NCBI RefSeq assembly: GCF_047675955.1
Contig: NC_132925.1
Span: 77,009,622 to 77,073,621, forward strand
From: Chlorocebus sabaeus
Lineage: Eukaryota; Chordata; Mammalia; Primates; Cercopithecidae
Length of the DNA: 64,000 nucleotides
Direction of reading: 5' to 3'
The notes beneath the pieces are model-generated. The model saw only the letters and a list, made by a program, of their open reading frames with translations, was not told where the DNA came from and ran no database searches. The position numbers and the translations under genes were made by a program. This document shows, in pieces, positions 32,396-43,477 of the stretch. Numbering within the stretch: position 1 is the first letter of the stretch; each line of letters opens with the position of its first letter.

Positions 32396-32905
32396 GCTAT
32401 ATTATCTCTTGCCGTGTAATACATTCTCTTGAAACATAGTGGTTTGAAACAACACACTTTCCTTATCTTACAATTTCTGAGGGTCAGGAATCTGGGCACA
32501 GCTCAGCTGACTCCACTTCTTCTGGGTCTCTCACAGGCTGCAAGGAAGGTGTTGGCTGGAGTCACTATCCTCCCAACTAGGGCTGGATCTATATTCAAGC
32601 TCACTCAGTGGTTGTTGGAAGGATTCAGTTCCTTGTGGGCTGTTGGACTGAGGTCTTCACTTTCTTGCCGTGTGACACTTTCCAACTTGACAGCTTGCAC
32701 CAGCAAGAGAGAGTCTGCTTGCAATACAGCAGTCACAGTCTTTTCTAACCTAATCACAGAAGTGACATTCCATGGCTTTTATTGTATCTGATTTGTGAGG
32801 AGCAAGTCACTAGGTCCAGACCTCACTCAAGAAGAGGTTACACAAGGGCATGAATACCAAGGTAGAGACAATTAGGGGCCTGTTAGAAGCTACCTACCAT
32901 GAATG
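32396..32905 (+). mobile_element. Unassigned dispersed repeat, related to 17036
   Basis: gaaacaacacactttcctta, then gagggtcaggaatctgggca, then ttccttgtgggctgttggac, then gagcaagtcactaggtccag, then agaggttacacaagggcatg, ending in gaagctacctaccat. More complete than the copy at 17036. The 120-codon frame in it is fortuitous. Confidence 0.6.
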
Positions 32906-32984
32906 CCTATTTCACAAGACTATGAGGAAGTTCAAAATGAGACAATGTTTATGAAAGTTCTGATAGGTCTGCCATTTGCTCTTT

Positions 32985-33355
32985 CTAGATTGTTCTTTCC
33001 CCCTTGAATGCACTGCCCCTACATCCTTCTCATCTGTTATGTTTCAGCTTACATGGATCCACCTCTAAGGGGCCTTCACTGAATATGAAGGCATGATCCC
33101 TGAGCCATGCTTTTAGCCCAGCACTCTTTTATTTTCTTTACAGCACCAATAACCCTTTCTTTCCTTTCTTTCTTTCTCTTTCCTTCCTTCCTTCTTTCTT
33201 TCTTTCTTTTTTTTTTTTTTTTTTTTTTTGCATATGGCCAGTTTCTTTCACCAGGAAGTCAGCTCCATGAGGGTAGGAGCTGGCCTGTCTGATTCACTCC
33301 TCATTCACCAGTGTCTTACATATAATATGTCTCAGGAAATACGTGTTGGCAAATT
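32985..33355 (+). mobile_element. L2 3' region interrupted by a pyrimidine tract
   Basis: tctagattgttctttccccc, then tgttatgtttcagcttacat, then (after the tract) gaagtcagctccatgagggt and gatctg-like gtgtcttacatataatatgt. Confidence 0.6.
33153..33229 (+). repeat. 77-nt uninterrupted pyrimidine tract
   Basis: (TTTC)n and (TTCC)n units (ccctttctttcctttctttc and following) ending in a T-run of about 22. It interrupts the L2 sequence. Confidence 0.95.
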
Positions 33356-33761
33356 GTATTCCTATCTCACATTGCAATTTATTTGCTTTGTAAAATTGTT
33401 GCCAGTTGGAGAGATAGCACTTGTGATGGCTTTTCAGAAGTTTAGACCCAAAACCGCACCAGTGTAGGGGACTCTTTCTTGTTCTGGGATTAGAGAGTAT
33501 ACATGCCAACAAAGCAAACTAATTTGGGGTACAAATTGTTAATAAACTACAATGACAAATGTGGACTACCTCAGTTTGGAGGATGAGACAATATTGAGAC
33601 ACCATCACACACGATACTGAATTTGAGATTTTTGCCATCTCCTTACCTTGCCTTCTCCAGACTTCTTTATACCTCCAAAGTAGGCAGCAGCCTTACACCT
33701 CTGTGCCATCCCTCTCAGCCCCACCCTCCACTCCAGAAGTAGGGCTAAATTTCCCAATGCT
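33356..33761. other. Intronic sequence, nothing recognised
   Basis: No element recognised. Confidence 0.4.
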
Positions 33762-33960
33762 GTAATAGCCACCATTTAGTGAGTGATGACCACATGCCAG
33801 GCATTGACTAAAGATTTTACACATGTCCTTCCCAATTCTCATCACAACTTTTATACAGGAGACTGAAATACAGATAAAGTAAAATCAAAATTTCAGAGCC
33901 ATCAGAATTGGAAGGCCAAACTAATTACTCTATGCGCTGTATTCAACACCCACTCACCAA
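33762..33960 (-). mobile_element. MIR
   Basis: tagccaccatttagtgagtg, then ccacatgccaggcattgact, then cccaattctcatcacaactt. Diverged towards its end. Confidence 0.6.
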
Positions 33961-34634
33961 ACCCTCTCTCCTCTCCAACATAGATTTAGAAAGACTAAAG
34001 ATGAGGGAATGAGCAGGTCATGTTTCTGGTCATGGTTATATCTCTAATCATGTCACTTTGGACATGTCATTTTTAAACTTCTGCTAGTCAATGTCTTTGA
34101 AAGAGGTCTATTAGAATTTCAACTCAAACTGCTAACAGTTATTGGACTGTCAGAAGCCTGGGCCCAAATGGCCATCTCATACCTATGCCAAATTCTTCTT
34201 CCATTCCAAGCCTTCAAACTAAAATGTGTCATGATTTAGAACATGGTTTTTGTGCAATTTTGTCAGAGGACATCAGGAAAGTATACAACTCAGTGGCAAA
34301 AGTAACAGCTTTGCAATGGAAGAACAGAAAGAGACCTCTGCAGGAGAAAGCAGTTTTGTTTCTCTTGCAGTGTCTGGTCTCCCAGTCTGGTGCAACCCTG
34401 AAGGTACACTTTGAAGGAGTGGCCTGCAGAATATTCATGGCAGAATGTTTATTGGCCCCATCTTAGCTCTCAATGACCCAGGTCACCAAGTTTAGAAGCT
34501 TAGTAAGAAATGAGGATGTCCCTGCGGTGTACCTGCCACTCCAGCTATATTATCCAATCATAGGAAGTGAGATAGGGTGAGGAGTATGAGGGGCTGAGAG
34601 GAGCTCAGTATTTGACTAGAATACTACCTACATC
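33961..34634. other. Intronic sequence, nothing recognised
   Basis: Open frames on both strands at about 34185-34466 overlap each other and show no motif. Confidence 0.4.
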
Positions 34635-34830
34635 TTTCAGCTGGATAATTCGATGTTTTAGGGACTGTGCTGTGCATTGTAGGATGTTTGGCGGCATCCC
34701 TAACTTCTACTCCCTAGATACCAGTAACACAGCCTCCTATTTGTGACAACCAAAATATCCCCAGGCATTGTCACACGTCCCTAGGAGATGTGGGAGGGGC
34801 TAAATCACCACCAGTTGGGAAGCACTGGAC
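34635..34830 (-). mobile_element. MER20 (hAT-Charlie)
   Basis: gctgtgcattgtaggatgtt, then tggcggcatccctaacttct, then ctagataccagtaacac, then ccaggcattgtcacacgtcc, ending agttgggaagcactg. Reverse complement of MER20. Confidence 0.8.
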
Positions 34831-34844
34831 CATGGGTAGGGATG

Positions 34845-35545
34845 TGATGTCAGTCAGGATAGACCAGATATGCCATAACTACAACCCCATCATTTCAATG
34901 GCTAAAAAGAAGACCATCGGGGCCGGGTGCGGGGGCTCAAGCCTGTAATCCCAGCACTCTGGGAGGCCGAGATGGGTGGATCACGAGGTCAGGAGATCGA
35001 GACCATCTTGGCTAACACGGTGAAACCCTGTCTCTACCAAAAAATACAAAAAAAACTAGCCGGGCAAGGTGGTGGGCGCCTGTAGTCCCAGCTACTCGGG
35101 AGGCTGAGGCAGGAGAATGGCATAAACCCGGGAGGCAGAGCTTGCAGTGAGCTGAGATCCGGCCACTGCACTCCAGCCTGGGCTACAGAGTGAGACTCCG
35201 TCTCAAAAAAAAAGAAAAAAAAGAAGACCATCATGAAGTGACAGAAGGACTCTGCTTCACAGATACTTCACAGATTCACAGTCTACTTCAGAGACTCTGG
35301 CTGATGGAGCAGCCAATGTATCCAATATCATGAATTGCCATGCCAGAGGGAAGAGAGTGCTCTGAAGGGTCTCAAACCAGAAATTAAATGCTTTATGCCA
35401 AAAGTTTTATATTACTTGTGCTCTCAACCCACTGGCCAAAACTAGACTCACTCAATATAAGGAGAGTAGAGAGTATAGTCTTACCGCACACCCAGCAGAA
35501 AGGAGAACCAGAAATATCTGGCAGGCAACACTAATGGCCACCACA
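34845..35545 (+). mobile_element. Unassigned dispersed repeat split by an AluYR
   Basis: The pieces before (caggatagaccagatatgcc) and after the Alu (tgccagagggaagagagtgc, then gagaaccagaaatatctggc, then aacactaatggccaccaca) resemble the copy at 44925-45295. Confidence 0.5.
34920..35217 (+). mobile_element. AluY of Old World monkey type (AluYR-like)
   Basis: Full length. Shares gctcaagcctgtaatcc and gagatccggccactgcact with the copy at 20860. Target-site duplication aaagaagaccatc at both ends (ending 34918 and 35232). Confidence 0.95.
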
Positions 35546-35654
35546 GATGCAAAGAAGGTCTCCCTTCCTTGTTGATGTAGAATGAGAAAGTGTTAAAGGC
35601 AGGATATACAAGGCTACCCAGCACTTGGCAGAAAACAACAACAATAATAACATT

Positions 35655-35870
35655 GAGGTGATAGTGACTACAATTTGGATTATGCTTATTATGTATCAGA
35701 CAACTCAATTCTCACACAACAACCCAATAAGGTAAATACTTTTATTCTTTTCATTTTAAAGATTGTGAAATTGAGATGCAAAATGCTTAAGTAACTTGCC
35801 TAAAACCACACTAGTGAGTAGCAGACCTGAGATTTCATCCAAGGTCTGTCTGATGTTAAAGACTGAGCTC
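35655..35870 (-). mobile_element. MIR
   Basis: ctcaattctcacacaacaac, then cattttaaagattgtgaaat, then aagtaacttgcctaaaacca. Nearly full antisense MIR. Confidence 0.7.
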
Positions 35871-36309
35871 TTAGACCCCACTTTATAAATCAGTTTGGCT
35901 GGTGTGCAAACCACCTTCTCTCATTATGGGGTTGAATGAACAAGTTATCTCCCCTGTAACCTGCTCTGCACCTTTGTGGTTTCAGTTAAGGACATTTGCA
36001 AATGCCTTCTATCTTTCCACTCCCTGACAATTTTTCTTAGTGGATTCCACCATTCCTAGAACATTTGGAGGAAGCCCTTAGTCACTCCATCATGAGGGTG
36101 ATCATGCTCAGAGAAACAAGTAAAATCTGTTTCCAAACACTGAGAAAGAGAGAGCAATGAGCTCCACATCAATTTGGGTACTAAGAAAACTGACACACTG
36201 AATCAGATAGTGGAGTCAGGAATGTGAATCTTTTGGATGCTATGACCACCCTACTTGAAGTAGATCCAGATGCTAAGGCCAAGGGGTTAAATACAAAAGC
36301 AATGATAGA
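35871..36309. other. Intronic sequence, nothing recognised
   Basis: No element recognised. Confidence 0.4.
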
Positions 36310-36480
36310 AAGGATTAGAATTTATGCTAGGTCTTAGTATAAGTGTGCATTATCTTGCATTATCTTAGTGTTAATACCACCATTTTATAGATGAGAAAAG
36401 TTGTGAAAAGTGAACTAACCAAGGTCACCCAGCAGGTTTTTGGAGGGATTCCAGATTTCATTCCAAATTGCAAACAGTTA
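36310..36480 (-). mobile_element. MIR
   Basis: accaccattttatagatgag, then aaccaaggtcacccagcagg. Antisense MIR. Confidence 0.65.
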
Positions 36481-37094
36481 TCCACCCTACTGGGCAGAAG
36501 AAGCTGCTTAAAGTTTTAAACATACCCCGTCATCTCTGTCTAGATTTCCCCCTGCCCCCAAGTCAAGCTCACAATATTTATTTTAAAGATAACAGAGAGT
36601 AAAACACAGTTATGTTTCACTTTCTTCTTCCTTTGGTTGAAGGGGTTATCTGAGAATATTAAACACAAGCAGTCAGGCTTTGCCAAGAAGCCTCCAGAAT
36701 GAGATAACTCAGTCACTTATGTTATTATCACTAAGAGAACATTTACATTTGGAAATGAAACAACAATGAGTCCAAAATCTCCCTCAAACTCCAGCTCCAG
36801 TTTTCAATGCCATATTTGAGGTGGGTGTGGAAGACCTTTGGTAACAATTATTTGTAAAGGAGAAAGTTAAGGAAATGAAGAAATAGTCAGAAAAAGGAAA
36901 ACTGAGATTTGGCTCAGTATCTTCCAGAAAAATTAAATGAATTTATTTAAGGAAAAAGTGAGATGAGTGTTAGATGTATGAAAAACTTTCCTAATTAGGT
37001 TGTAAACAGATTGTTAAAGGTAGTAAGGAACATATAACATCCACCTCCCTGCAGATGTCCCAGAAGAGGACAATCTTTGCTGGGGGAAACAGCC
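36481..37094. other. Intronic sequence, nothing recognised
   Basis: Repeat-free by eye and A/T-rich with many short homopolymers. No open frame of note. Confidence 0.4.
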
Positions 37095-37325
37095 CAGATG
37101 GTAGAAAGAACATGGACTTTGCAAACAGACCCTTTTGGATTTGAATTTCAGCTCTGTCATTTATTAGATTGGTGCAAAAGTAATTGCTGTTTTGCCCTTA
37201 AAAATAATTGCAAAAACCGCAATTTCTTTTGCAGCAGCCTAAATATTAGCTGTTTGACCTTGGACAGCAACTTCATGTTGATAAGCCTCAATTTCCCCAC
37301 CTGAAAAATAACAGTACCATATGCT
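37095..37325 (+). mobile_element. MIR split by MADE1
   Basis: Left piece tagaaagaacatggactttg and tttgaatttcagctctgtca; right piece ctgtttgaccttggacagca and tcaatttccccacctgaaaa. Together one sense MIR. Confidence 0.75.
37164..37242. mobile_element. MADE1 (mariner-derived palindromic MITE)
   Basis: 79 bp. The left arm starts ttagattggtgcaaaagtaa and the right arm ends ttttgcagcagcctaa. The two arms pair over most of their length into one hairpin. MADE1 copies are the known source of the primate miR-548 family. Whether this copy is processed is unknown. Confidence 0.9.
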
Positions 37326-37974
37326 CTATTGGCCCTGTAAAGTTATAAACACAATCAAAGGACGCAATGTATATATGGCCATTTCTAATCTGATAAGAGC
37401 TAAACAAACACATGCGGAATAAAAATTGAGTTTGTGTCATTTCTCAAAACCTACTCTTGCTCCTGAACTTACAGAAAAAGAACAAGATTATCAGCCAGAA
37501 CATTTCATTTTAGTGTCACTCTGGGTATAAGTGAGCTAAGTATTTGAGGGGAAGCTTCATCAGAATTTCCATTTCCTGTATCCAGTTCCCATCAGATGAA
37601 TCACAACTCCCAGAATGGAAATGTTAGCTTCTAAGTGAATGTTAGTTCTGTCCCTCAAGACAATGGTTATAAAAGGCCTCCATGGTTTTCTCATCCAGTG
37701 TTGTATTCGTATTATTGTTTGCAAAATAATTCCTCTAAATGAGGAAAAGCAGGAAGCCCCACATCTCTGCAGGTGCCTCCTTAACAGGGCATTGCACACT
37801 TTCACAGACAGCTGTTGAGAATGACAGGTTTTTTTTTGTTGAAGAGGCTACCCATTTTAGAGTCTGTGACTATTGCTATGGAGACAACTGCAAAATCAGA
37901 GAAAAGCTGGGTATTGGGCCTGTAAAATCAACAATGCTCCACAGATTCCTCACCAACTAAACCTGTTCTTACAA
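37326..37974. other. Intronic sequence, nothing recognised
   Basis: No element recognised. Open frames at 37560-37960 on both strands overlap and lack motifs. Confidence 0.4.
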
Positions 37975-38420
37975 ATTAGTTTTGCCTGTTTTTAACTTCA
38001 TATAAATGAAATTGTAAAATATCCTCTTGTGTCTGCCTTCTCTTGATCGACTTCACATCTATGAGATTTATTTATATTGTTGCAGGTAACAGTAGTTTGT
38101 TCTCCTTCACTGCTATGCAGTATTCTGGTTTGTGTGACTATACCACAATGTATTTATTCATTCTACTGTTGATGAACATGTGGGTGCTTCTAGTTTGAAG
38201 CTACTATTAATAAAATTGTTCTGAAATACTCCTATACATGCTCTTCGGTATATGCTAGCACTCAATTCTTATTTCTTTTGGATAGAAGCACAGGAATGGA
38301 ATTCTGGAGACAGACATCTAGATATCTGTAAATAGATACTCAGCTTTAGTAAATAGTGCCAGGAAGTTTTCCAAGGTGCTTTTACTAATAAGCACAGCTA
38401 CCAGCAATCTAAGACAGTCT
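37975..38420 (-). mobile_element. Old L1M fragment
   Basis: ctccttcactgctatgcagt, then attctggtttgtgtgactat, then gatgaacatgtgggtgcttc, then ttttggatagaagcacagga. Antisense old L1. Confidence 0.6.
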
Positions 38421-39394
38421 AGGTGCTTTCTGTTTTCATTTCCAAAATAGGCCTTACCTGTGTGATCTTAAAGCAATGACTTCTTTTTAAAGAGTTGCAT
38501 GCAAAAACCTGTATAAGTCCATGTAACTCCCAGATGCCTACCAAAGCCAGATAGAAACTTTAATAGAGCAAGAACTTGACTCTGTTGTGGAAAGTTTTAC
38601 TAATCTTACTATGCCATTCAGAAAGAAGAATTTTTGTGTGAGGGTTTGTTGGTTGGTAGGAAGCAGAAAGGTTAATTACTTTTGGTAAATAGTGTTTTTG
38701 CTTCCTTTGGCCAGATCCTTTATTATTATTAGCAATTGATCAATACACTTAATGGGTCACTCAAAGCTATCACACATCCCCTGCATAACCAGACACTGAG
38801 CAATCTTGGGTTCCTGTAATTAAAGATAAAGCAAATTAGCTTTCCTAGTAGAGATAATTCCATGTCTTCTCTAGTGACGGCTGAGTCCATGGGCCCTGAC
38901 AGAAGTAGGTAAAATACTCAATCCACCTGATATTTGTGGCTAAGGCCTGGTCTACTGAGAAACTGAGGGTTGTTTTCATTCAGTCCAAGGGGTATAACCC
39001 TTTAGTCTGGAACCAACATTTTATTACAAATTTGAATAGAGGAGAGTCAAGGAGGAACAAATCCATTACTTACGCTATGAGGAGAAATGAAGGAAATTCT
39101 TCCAACCAAATGGATTCAAAAGCCCTTCCACGGACCTGAAGTGGACATCTCTGTCCCTGTTGTCCTTCCCAAGGTGGATTTATGCCAGGCCAGAGTTACC
39201 AACAATAGCTGCAGACAGTGACTGCCCAAAGGCTTCAATTACCCAAGGATGGAGCTTTAAAATTATCTGTGTTCCTCCTTCACCCTGTTGATTCCCCTCG
39301 TCTTTTCGTTCTATGCTCTGCCTTTGGTCACAGTAGCATTCTTCATCATAGGCCATCAGCCTCCTCCCTTCTCAGTGGTCAGGGAGCAGGCGAC
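38421..39394. other. Intronic sequence, nothing recognised
   Basis: About 1 kb with no recognised element. Open frames are short and motif-free. Confidence 0.4.
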
Positions 39395-39590
39395 TTGGCA
39401 CCATGTGGTAAGCCTAGTGTCCAAGCCAGACTCTGGCAGGTTCTAGCAACATGACCTTGGGCAAACTGCTTATGACTCAATGCCTCAGTTACCCTGTCTT
39501 TGAAATGAAGAGTGGTGAGAATGCCTGCTAGTAAGGCCCTGAGTGTCAAGTGAGATCCTGTAGAATGCCATGATACATGTTTTCCTTGGC
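39395..39590 (+). mobile_element. MIR
   Basis: ctagcaacatgaccttgggc, then aaactgcttatgactcaatg, then cctcagttaccctgtctttg. Confidence 0.75.
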
Positions 39591-39714
39591 CACTGCTACC
39601 ATGAGTTAGGGTGACTGCTCTAAAGCATTGATTTAGGAGCAAGACCTAGTGTATTTTTCTTCAGCAGTTAGTATAGACTTGCTTGTGAGCTTCCCACATA
39701 GTATGAACTAAGTA

Positions 39715-39950
39715 AATAATAATAATAGCGAAGGTACCAGTGTTTCCTATATGCCAGCAATGTCTAAACATTTTGCACATATTAACTCATTTTATCATCA
39801 TACAACCCGGTGAGGTGGGTGCGATTATCATTCTTGCTTGAATGGTTGAGGAAACAGAGTTGTTAAATAAACTGTTCATGGTCATAGAGCTAATTAGTAC
39901 AAGAGCCAGGGTTTAAACCCGGAGGGTCTAGCCCTGCTATACTAACTTTT
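39715..39950 (-). mobile_element. MIR
   Basis: tatgccagcaatgtctaaac, then atattaactcattttatcat, then tggtcatagagctaattagt, then agggtttaaacccggagggt. Opposite in orientation to the MIR 125 bp upstream. Confidence 0.75.
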
Positions 39951-40031
39951 CCTTTGAACATTTATGGAATAACTGATCCTGGCTGAAGATTATTGTTAGG
40001 AATTAAATGTACAGAGAAATGTCTAAACCTG

Positions 40032-40222
40032 CACTGTCCAGTACCATAGTCATTAGTCATGTGTCACTAATCCAACTTCAATTAAAATTTACTCAAAATA
40101 CAAAGTAATTCCTCTATCACACTGTACACATTTCAGATGCTCACTAGCCACATAGGGCTGTTAACTACCATCTTGGAGAGTGCAGTCATGGACTATTTCC
40201 ATCACTGCAGACAGTTCTACTA
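40032..40222. mobile_element. hAT-type MITE-like remnant
   Basis: tgcactgtccagtaccatag, then gctcactagccacatagggc, then gactatttccatcactgcag, then acagttctactag. Same family as the element at 61944. Confidence 0.65.
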
Positions 40223-40399
40223 GATTTTAGATTTTTAATGAAGGATGCAAGAGAGAGAGCAGTTCAGGTTGGGTTTTGAGGAGATTGGGAATTCCAAGTC
40301 TGGTAGTCCAGAAGTATGGGAAAGGAACAAAGGCAGACAACTGGAAGTCTTCCAGCAGGCAGACAGGCTGGCCAGGCCACCTGGGGAGCCTGGGGCTCA

Positions 40400-40530
40400 C
40401 TGGCACAGAGCACTCTCACTACAGTCAGACATGCCTGGGGTTCAAACCCAGGCTCTGCCAAGAATTAGCCATGAAATTCAAGCAGATCATTTTGCATCTA
40501 TTTCCCCAAGTGTGTTTCAGCTTATCCTGA
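40400..40530 (+). mobile_element. MIR fragment
   Basis: ggttcaaacccaggctctgc, then caagaattagccatgaaatt, then tctatttccccaagtgtg. Confidence 0.6.
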
Positions 40531-40534
40531 GGAT

Positions 40535-40640
40535 AGCTGAGGGGTCCTTGGAGGGTTTTCAGCAGTGGAGAGGTATGATCAGATGTGTCTTTTCGGAAGC
40601 TATCTTTTGAAGGTTTCGTGGAGAGGAAGAGACAAATATG
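40535..40640 (-). mobile_element. L2 fragment (short)
   Basis: cttggagggttttcagcagt, then ggagaggtatgatcagatgt. Matches the antisense L2 internal pattern. Confidence 0.5.
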
Positions 40641-42410
40641 AGTTGGGGAAATGAGGATGCTGGTTCTCATGTGTGGGCCCTTGGGCTGATGACAGTTCTT
40701 GGCAGAGTTTTCACTGATGCATTGCTAAATGAGGAAGGTAAAGGCTGTGTGTGTGTGATGCGTGACACCACATACATGAGAATACCAACAGTCCCAATTG
40801 TACTTTCTTGAGAATGCTTTTTTATTTGGAAACTACTGCTTTTCTACTTTTTTGGCACTAAAATTCCTTTTGTTTATGAAACAATGTTCACAGTAGAATA
40901 GTAAATAGTAGGAATTTTTTATGTCATTACCAGACAAAATTAAATGTATGTCTGTGCCTTGATTCATTTGTTTTTAAACTGTTATTGTTTCTTAGTGCAT
41001 GAAATCCCCAAACCTGGGAATTTCTGAGCTGCATGCCATCGCAGTGGTACCTGGGTGAGAGCTGATGAGTTTATAGGTAAAAGGGAGGCAGGTTTGAGAG
41101 TGACTGAGATAGAAGCTCGTAGACATGTGGATGAGGAAAAAATCAAGGAGGAGGGAATACAGGAAAGGCGGTGGTCTCCAAAGAGCCCATGGTGAATGAA
41201 AGTGCAGCAGAGACAGTGAGTGAGGACCTTGAGCCCTGCTGCAGAGTCATCCCTGTTTCTATTTTGCCCCTGTTTCAGAAGAGCTCCTGAGCATTCTTCC
41301 TGAGCACAGATACATCAAGGTTAAGTGCTTGCAGGGAAACAGCTGGCGCCCATCTTACTGCACCAGCAAGCCACAGGCACAGCTTCCTTGGACACAGCAG
41401 TGCCCACATGAGGCCATCTGAACTGTGACAGCCTCCACCCAGTGCTCTTCCTCCACCCTGCCTTGGGCATGTGGCCGTAGGCAAAGGCTTTCCAAGGCCT
41501 CCCACTGAATTATGACCTCTCTGAGACCGTGGATACCTCAGTGCCTCTCTAGACAGAGCCTGCAGAGGCAGGAGAGGAAGCCAGCGAAGTGTCAGTGTGC
41601 AGGGAGCTGCCAGGCTCAGAGCAGCAGGCTTCTCGCATTTTAAGCAGCATATGCAAATTAAATTAGCAAGGGTTCCACTTCATCTCCTGAGCCGCTCAGA
41701 CACACTCCCCAATAATTCCCAAGCCAAACTGACCCAGTTTGAAATTAAAATCAGGTTTATTTTTAGAGGGGTATATTTCCCCTTGCCTTGGTCTCAGTGG
41801 ATGTTTTTTTTTTTTTTCCTTTGGATTTTTTTTTTTTCTATTTGGCCTGATAAACATCCAAGTACATTATCCCCAGACCTGTGGAGTCTCTGACAGCTAC
41901 TTGATAGATCAAATGCATAGTAGAGTCTAGCTCATGTATATTCAGATAGCAGAGGTGAGCCCCACATGCCCTCTTGTGTGAAAGGAAGGCTGTCTACACT
42001 GTCCATTTTCCTCCACCCATCTGCAACCTTAAGGCTGGCATCAGGGTCCTCTGAACTGGAAAAGCTTTGGAGTTTAAGATGATTTAGAGCCTGGTCACAC
42101 TCGGGTTCAGCAGAATCTACTGGCATTCATCGGAGACCTATAACATCTTCTCTTGATAAAAATCTAGTGGATATGAATTGCCTCCTTGCAGCTGGGTTTA
42201 AGAATGTTTTTCATCCTAGCTAAAGGCACTGTACTTTTCCTTTGTATCACTTTCTACAAGAAATTATTCCCATAATTGTGTGGTTAATATCTACTCCTTT
42301 TTCTCAAACAGGGGAGCTTTCCGATGGCCCCAGTTTGCACCCATTACCATCCTCAAAGCCTAGTACTACATTAAGTCCTCAACAAATGAATAAAAGTAGC
42401 TGCTACATCA
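40641..42410. other. Intronic stretch without recognised repeats
   Basis: About 1.8 kb, the longest repeat-poor part of the window, with moderate G+C from 41200 to 41700. It has T-rich runs at 41803-41838 and a homeodomain/POU-like cluster at 41651. Open frames at 41275-41505 and 41597-41893 have no motif. Confidence 0.4.
41651..41667 (+). promoter_or_regulatory. Octamer motif ATGCAAAT with adjoining TAAATTAG
   Basis: A perfect POU octamer is followed directly by an A/T homeodomain-like site, inside a repeat-free, moderately GC-rich stretch. Such short motifs occur by chance, so this is only a candidate. Confidence 0.25.
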
Positions 42411-42655
42411 GTGATTCTCAACTGGGGGCAATTTTGACACCATCATCTTCCTCTCCCAGACATGTGTCAGTTTTTTATCAACTGGGGGTATGGGGGTTTT
42501 TCTACTGGCATCTAGTAGAGGCCAAAGGCCAGCATCCTGCAAAACGTCTCACAGGGCACAAGACCCTCACAGCCCCCACCACACACACAGACACACCCCC
42601 ACAAAAAAACAATTACCCAGCCTCAAATGTCCGTCATGATGAGGTCGAGAAACTA
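42411..42655 (+). mobile_element. MER20 (hAT-Charlie)
   Basis: cagtgattctcaactggggg, then ctactggcatctagtagagg, then ccagcatcctgcaaaacgtc, then tcacagggcacaagaccc, then gaggtcgagaaac. Near full length. A short duplication (caactggggg occurs twice) lies in it. Confidence 0.85.
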
Positions 42656-43221
42656 TATGCTGGATCAATCTGTTCATGTGTGGTTATGCCTAAGTAGGGC
42701 AGGTTTTCTCTTTCAATTATGGGAACTATTGGGTAATAATTTTTTGGTCATAGTTGGAGAGACAATCACCTTCGCCAGAAAAGAAGCTGTTTATCTTAGA
42801 TTTTTCTCAATGGAGCAAAGACAGAAGTTGATTTACTCAAAGGCAAATGAGCCTGTGAAAGCACTGCAACAACTCACTTTCTGGCTCCAGCCTCCACCTG
42901 CGTGACACAGGATCTCAGCCAGCCCCTGAATCTCCCTCAGTTACTTCTGAGATGTTCATGAGATGTTCACTTGGGCTTATGTCCTTGTTTGTGAAGCCAC
43001 TTGAGGGTGGTCTTCACCACACCGCTGTGGCCACTGTCCTCCATAAAGGTTCTGGCTCCCTTCCAGGATCCTGTCTGCAGGGACTTCCAAAGCTGCAGAG
43101 CCTTGAGGTGCCCTGCAGCCTTTGCCTTACCAAGTCGGCATGGCCATCTTCCACAGAGAGGTAGGAAGAAGCCCCTCTCCCTAATTCTGTGTGAAATCTT
43201 TGCTCAACACAGGCCACAGTG
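42656..43221. other. Intronic sequence, nothing recognised
   Basis: Repeat-poor, G+C slightly raised at 43000-43150. Overlapping open frames on both strands carry no recognisable motif. Confidence 0.4.
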
Positions 43222-43430
43222 AACATTCTAGAGCCAGACAAGCTAAGTGAAAACTCAGAGGCTGCCACTTACCGGTTTTGTGACTTTGGACAAGATACTT
43301 AACCCTTCCAAGCCTGCATTTCCTCAACTATAATGACAGTGCCAACCTCATCAGGTGGTTATGAGCACTGAATGAGGAGATGCATGTATCCGTAGTGGAG
43401 TTTCTAGCACCTCACAGCTAATATTTGTTG
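43222..43430 (+). mobile_element. MIR
   Basis: tctagagccagacaagctaa, then ttttgtgactttggacaaga, then tacttaacccttccaagcct, then gtggttatgagcactgaatg. Confidence 0.75.
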
Positions 43431-43477
43431 AATGCTTTCTATTACTGTGGTGTTTTTCTTACGTGGTTGTCATCAGC

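Noticed and set aside
42242..42697. 151-codon open frame
   Set aside because: Its second half is MER20 sequence and the first half has no motif.
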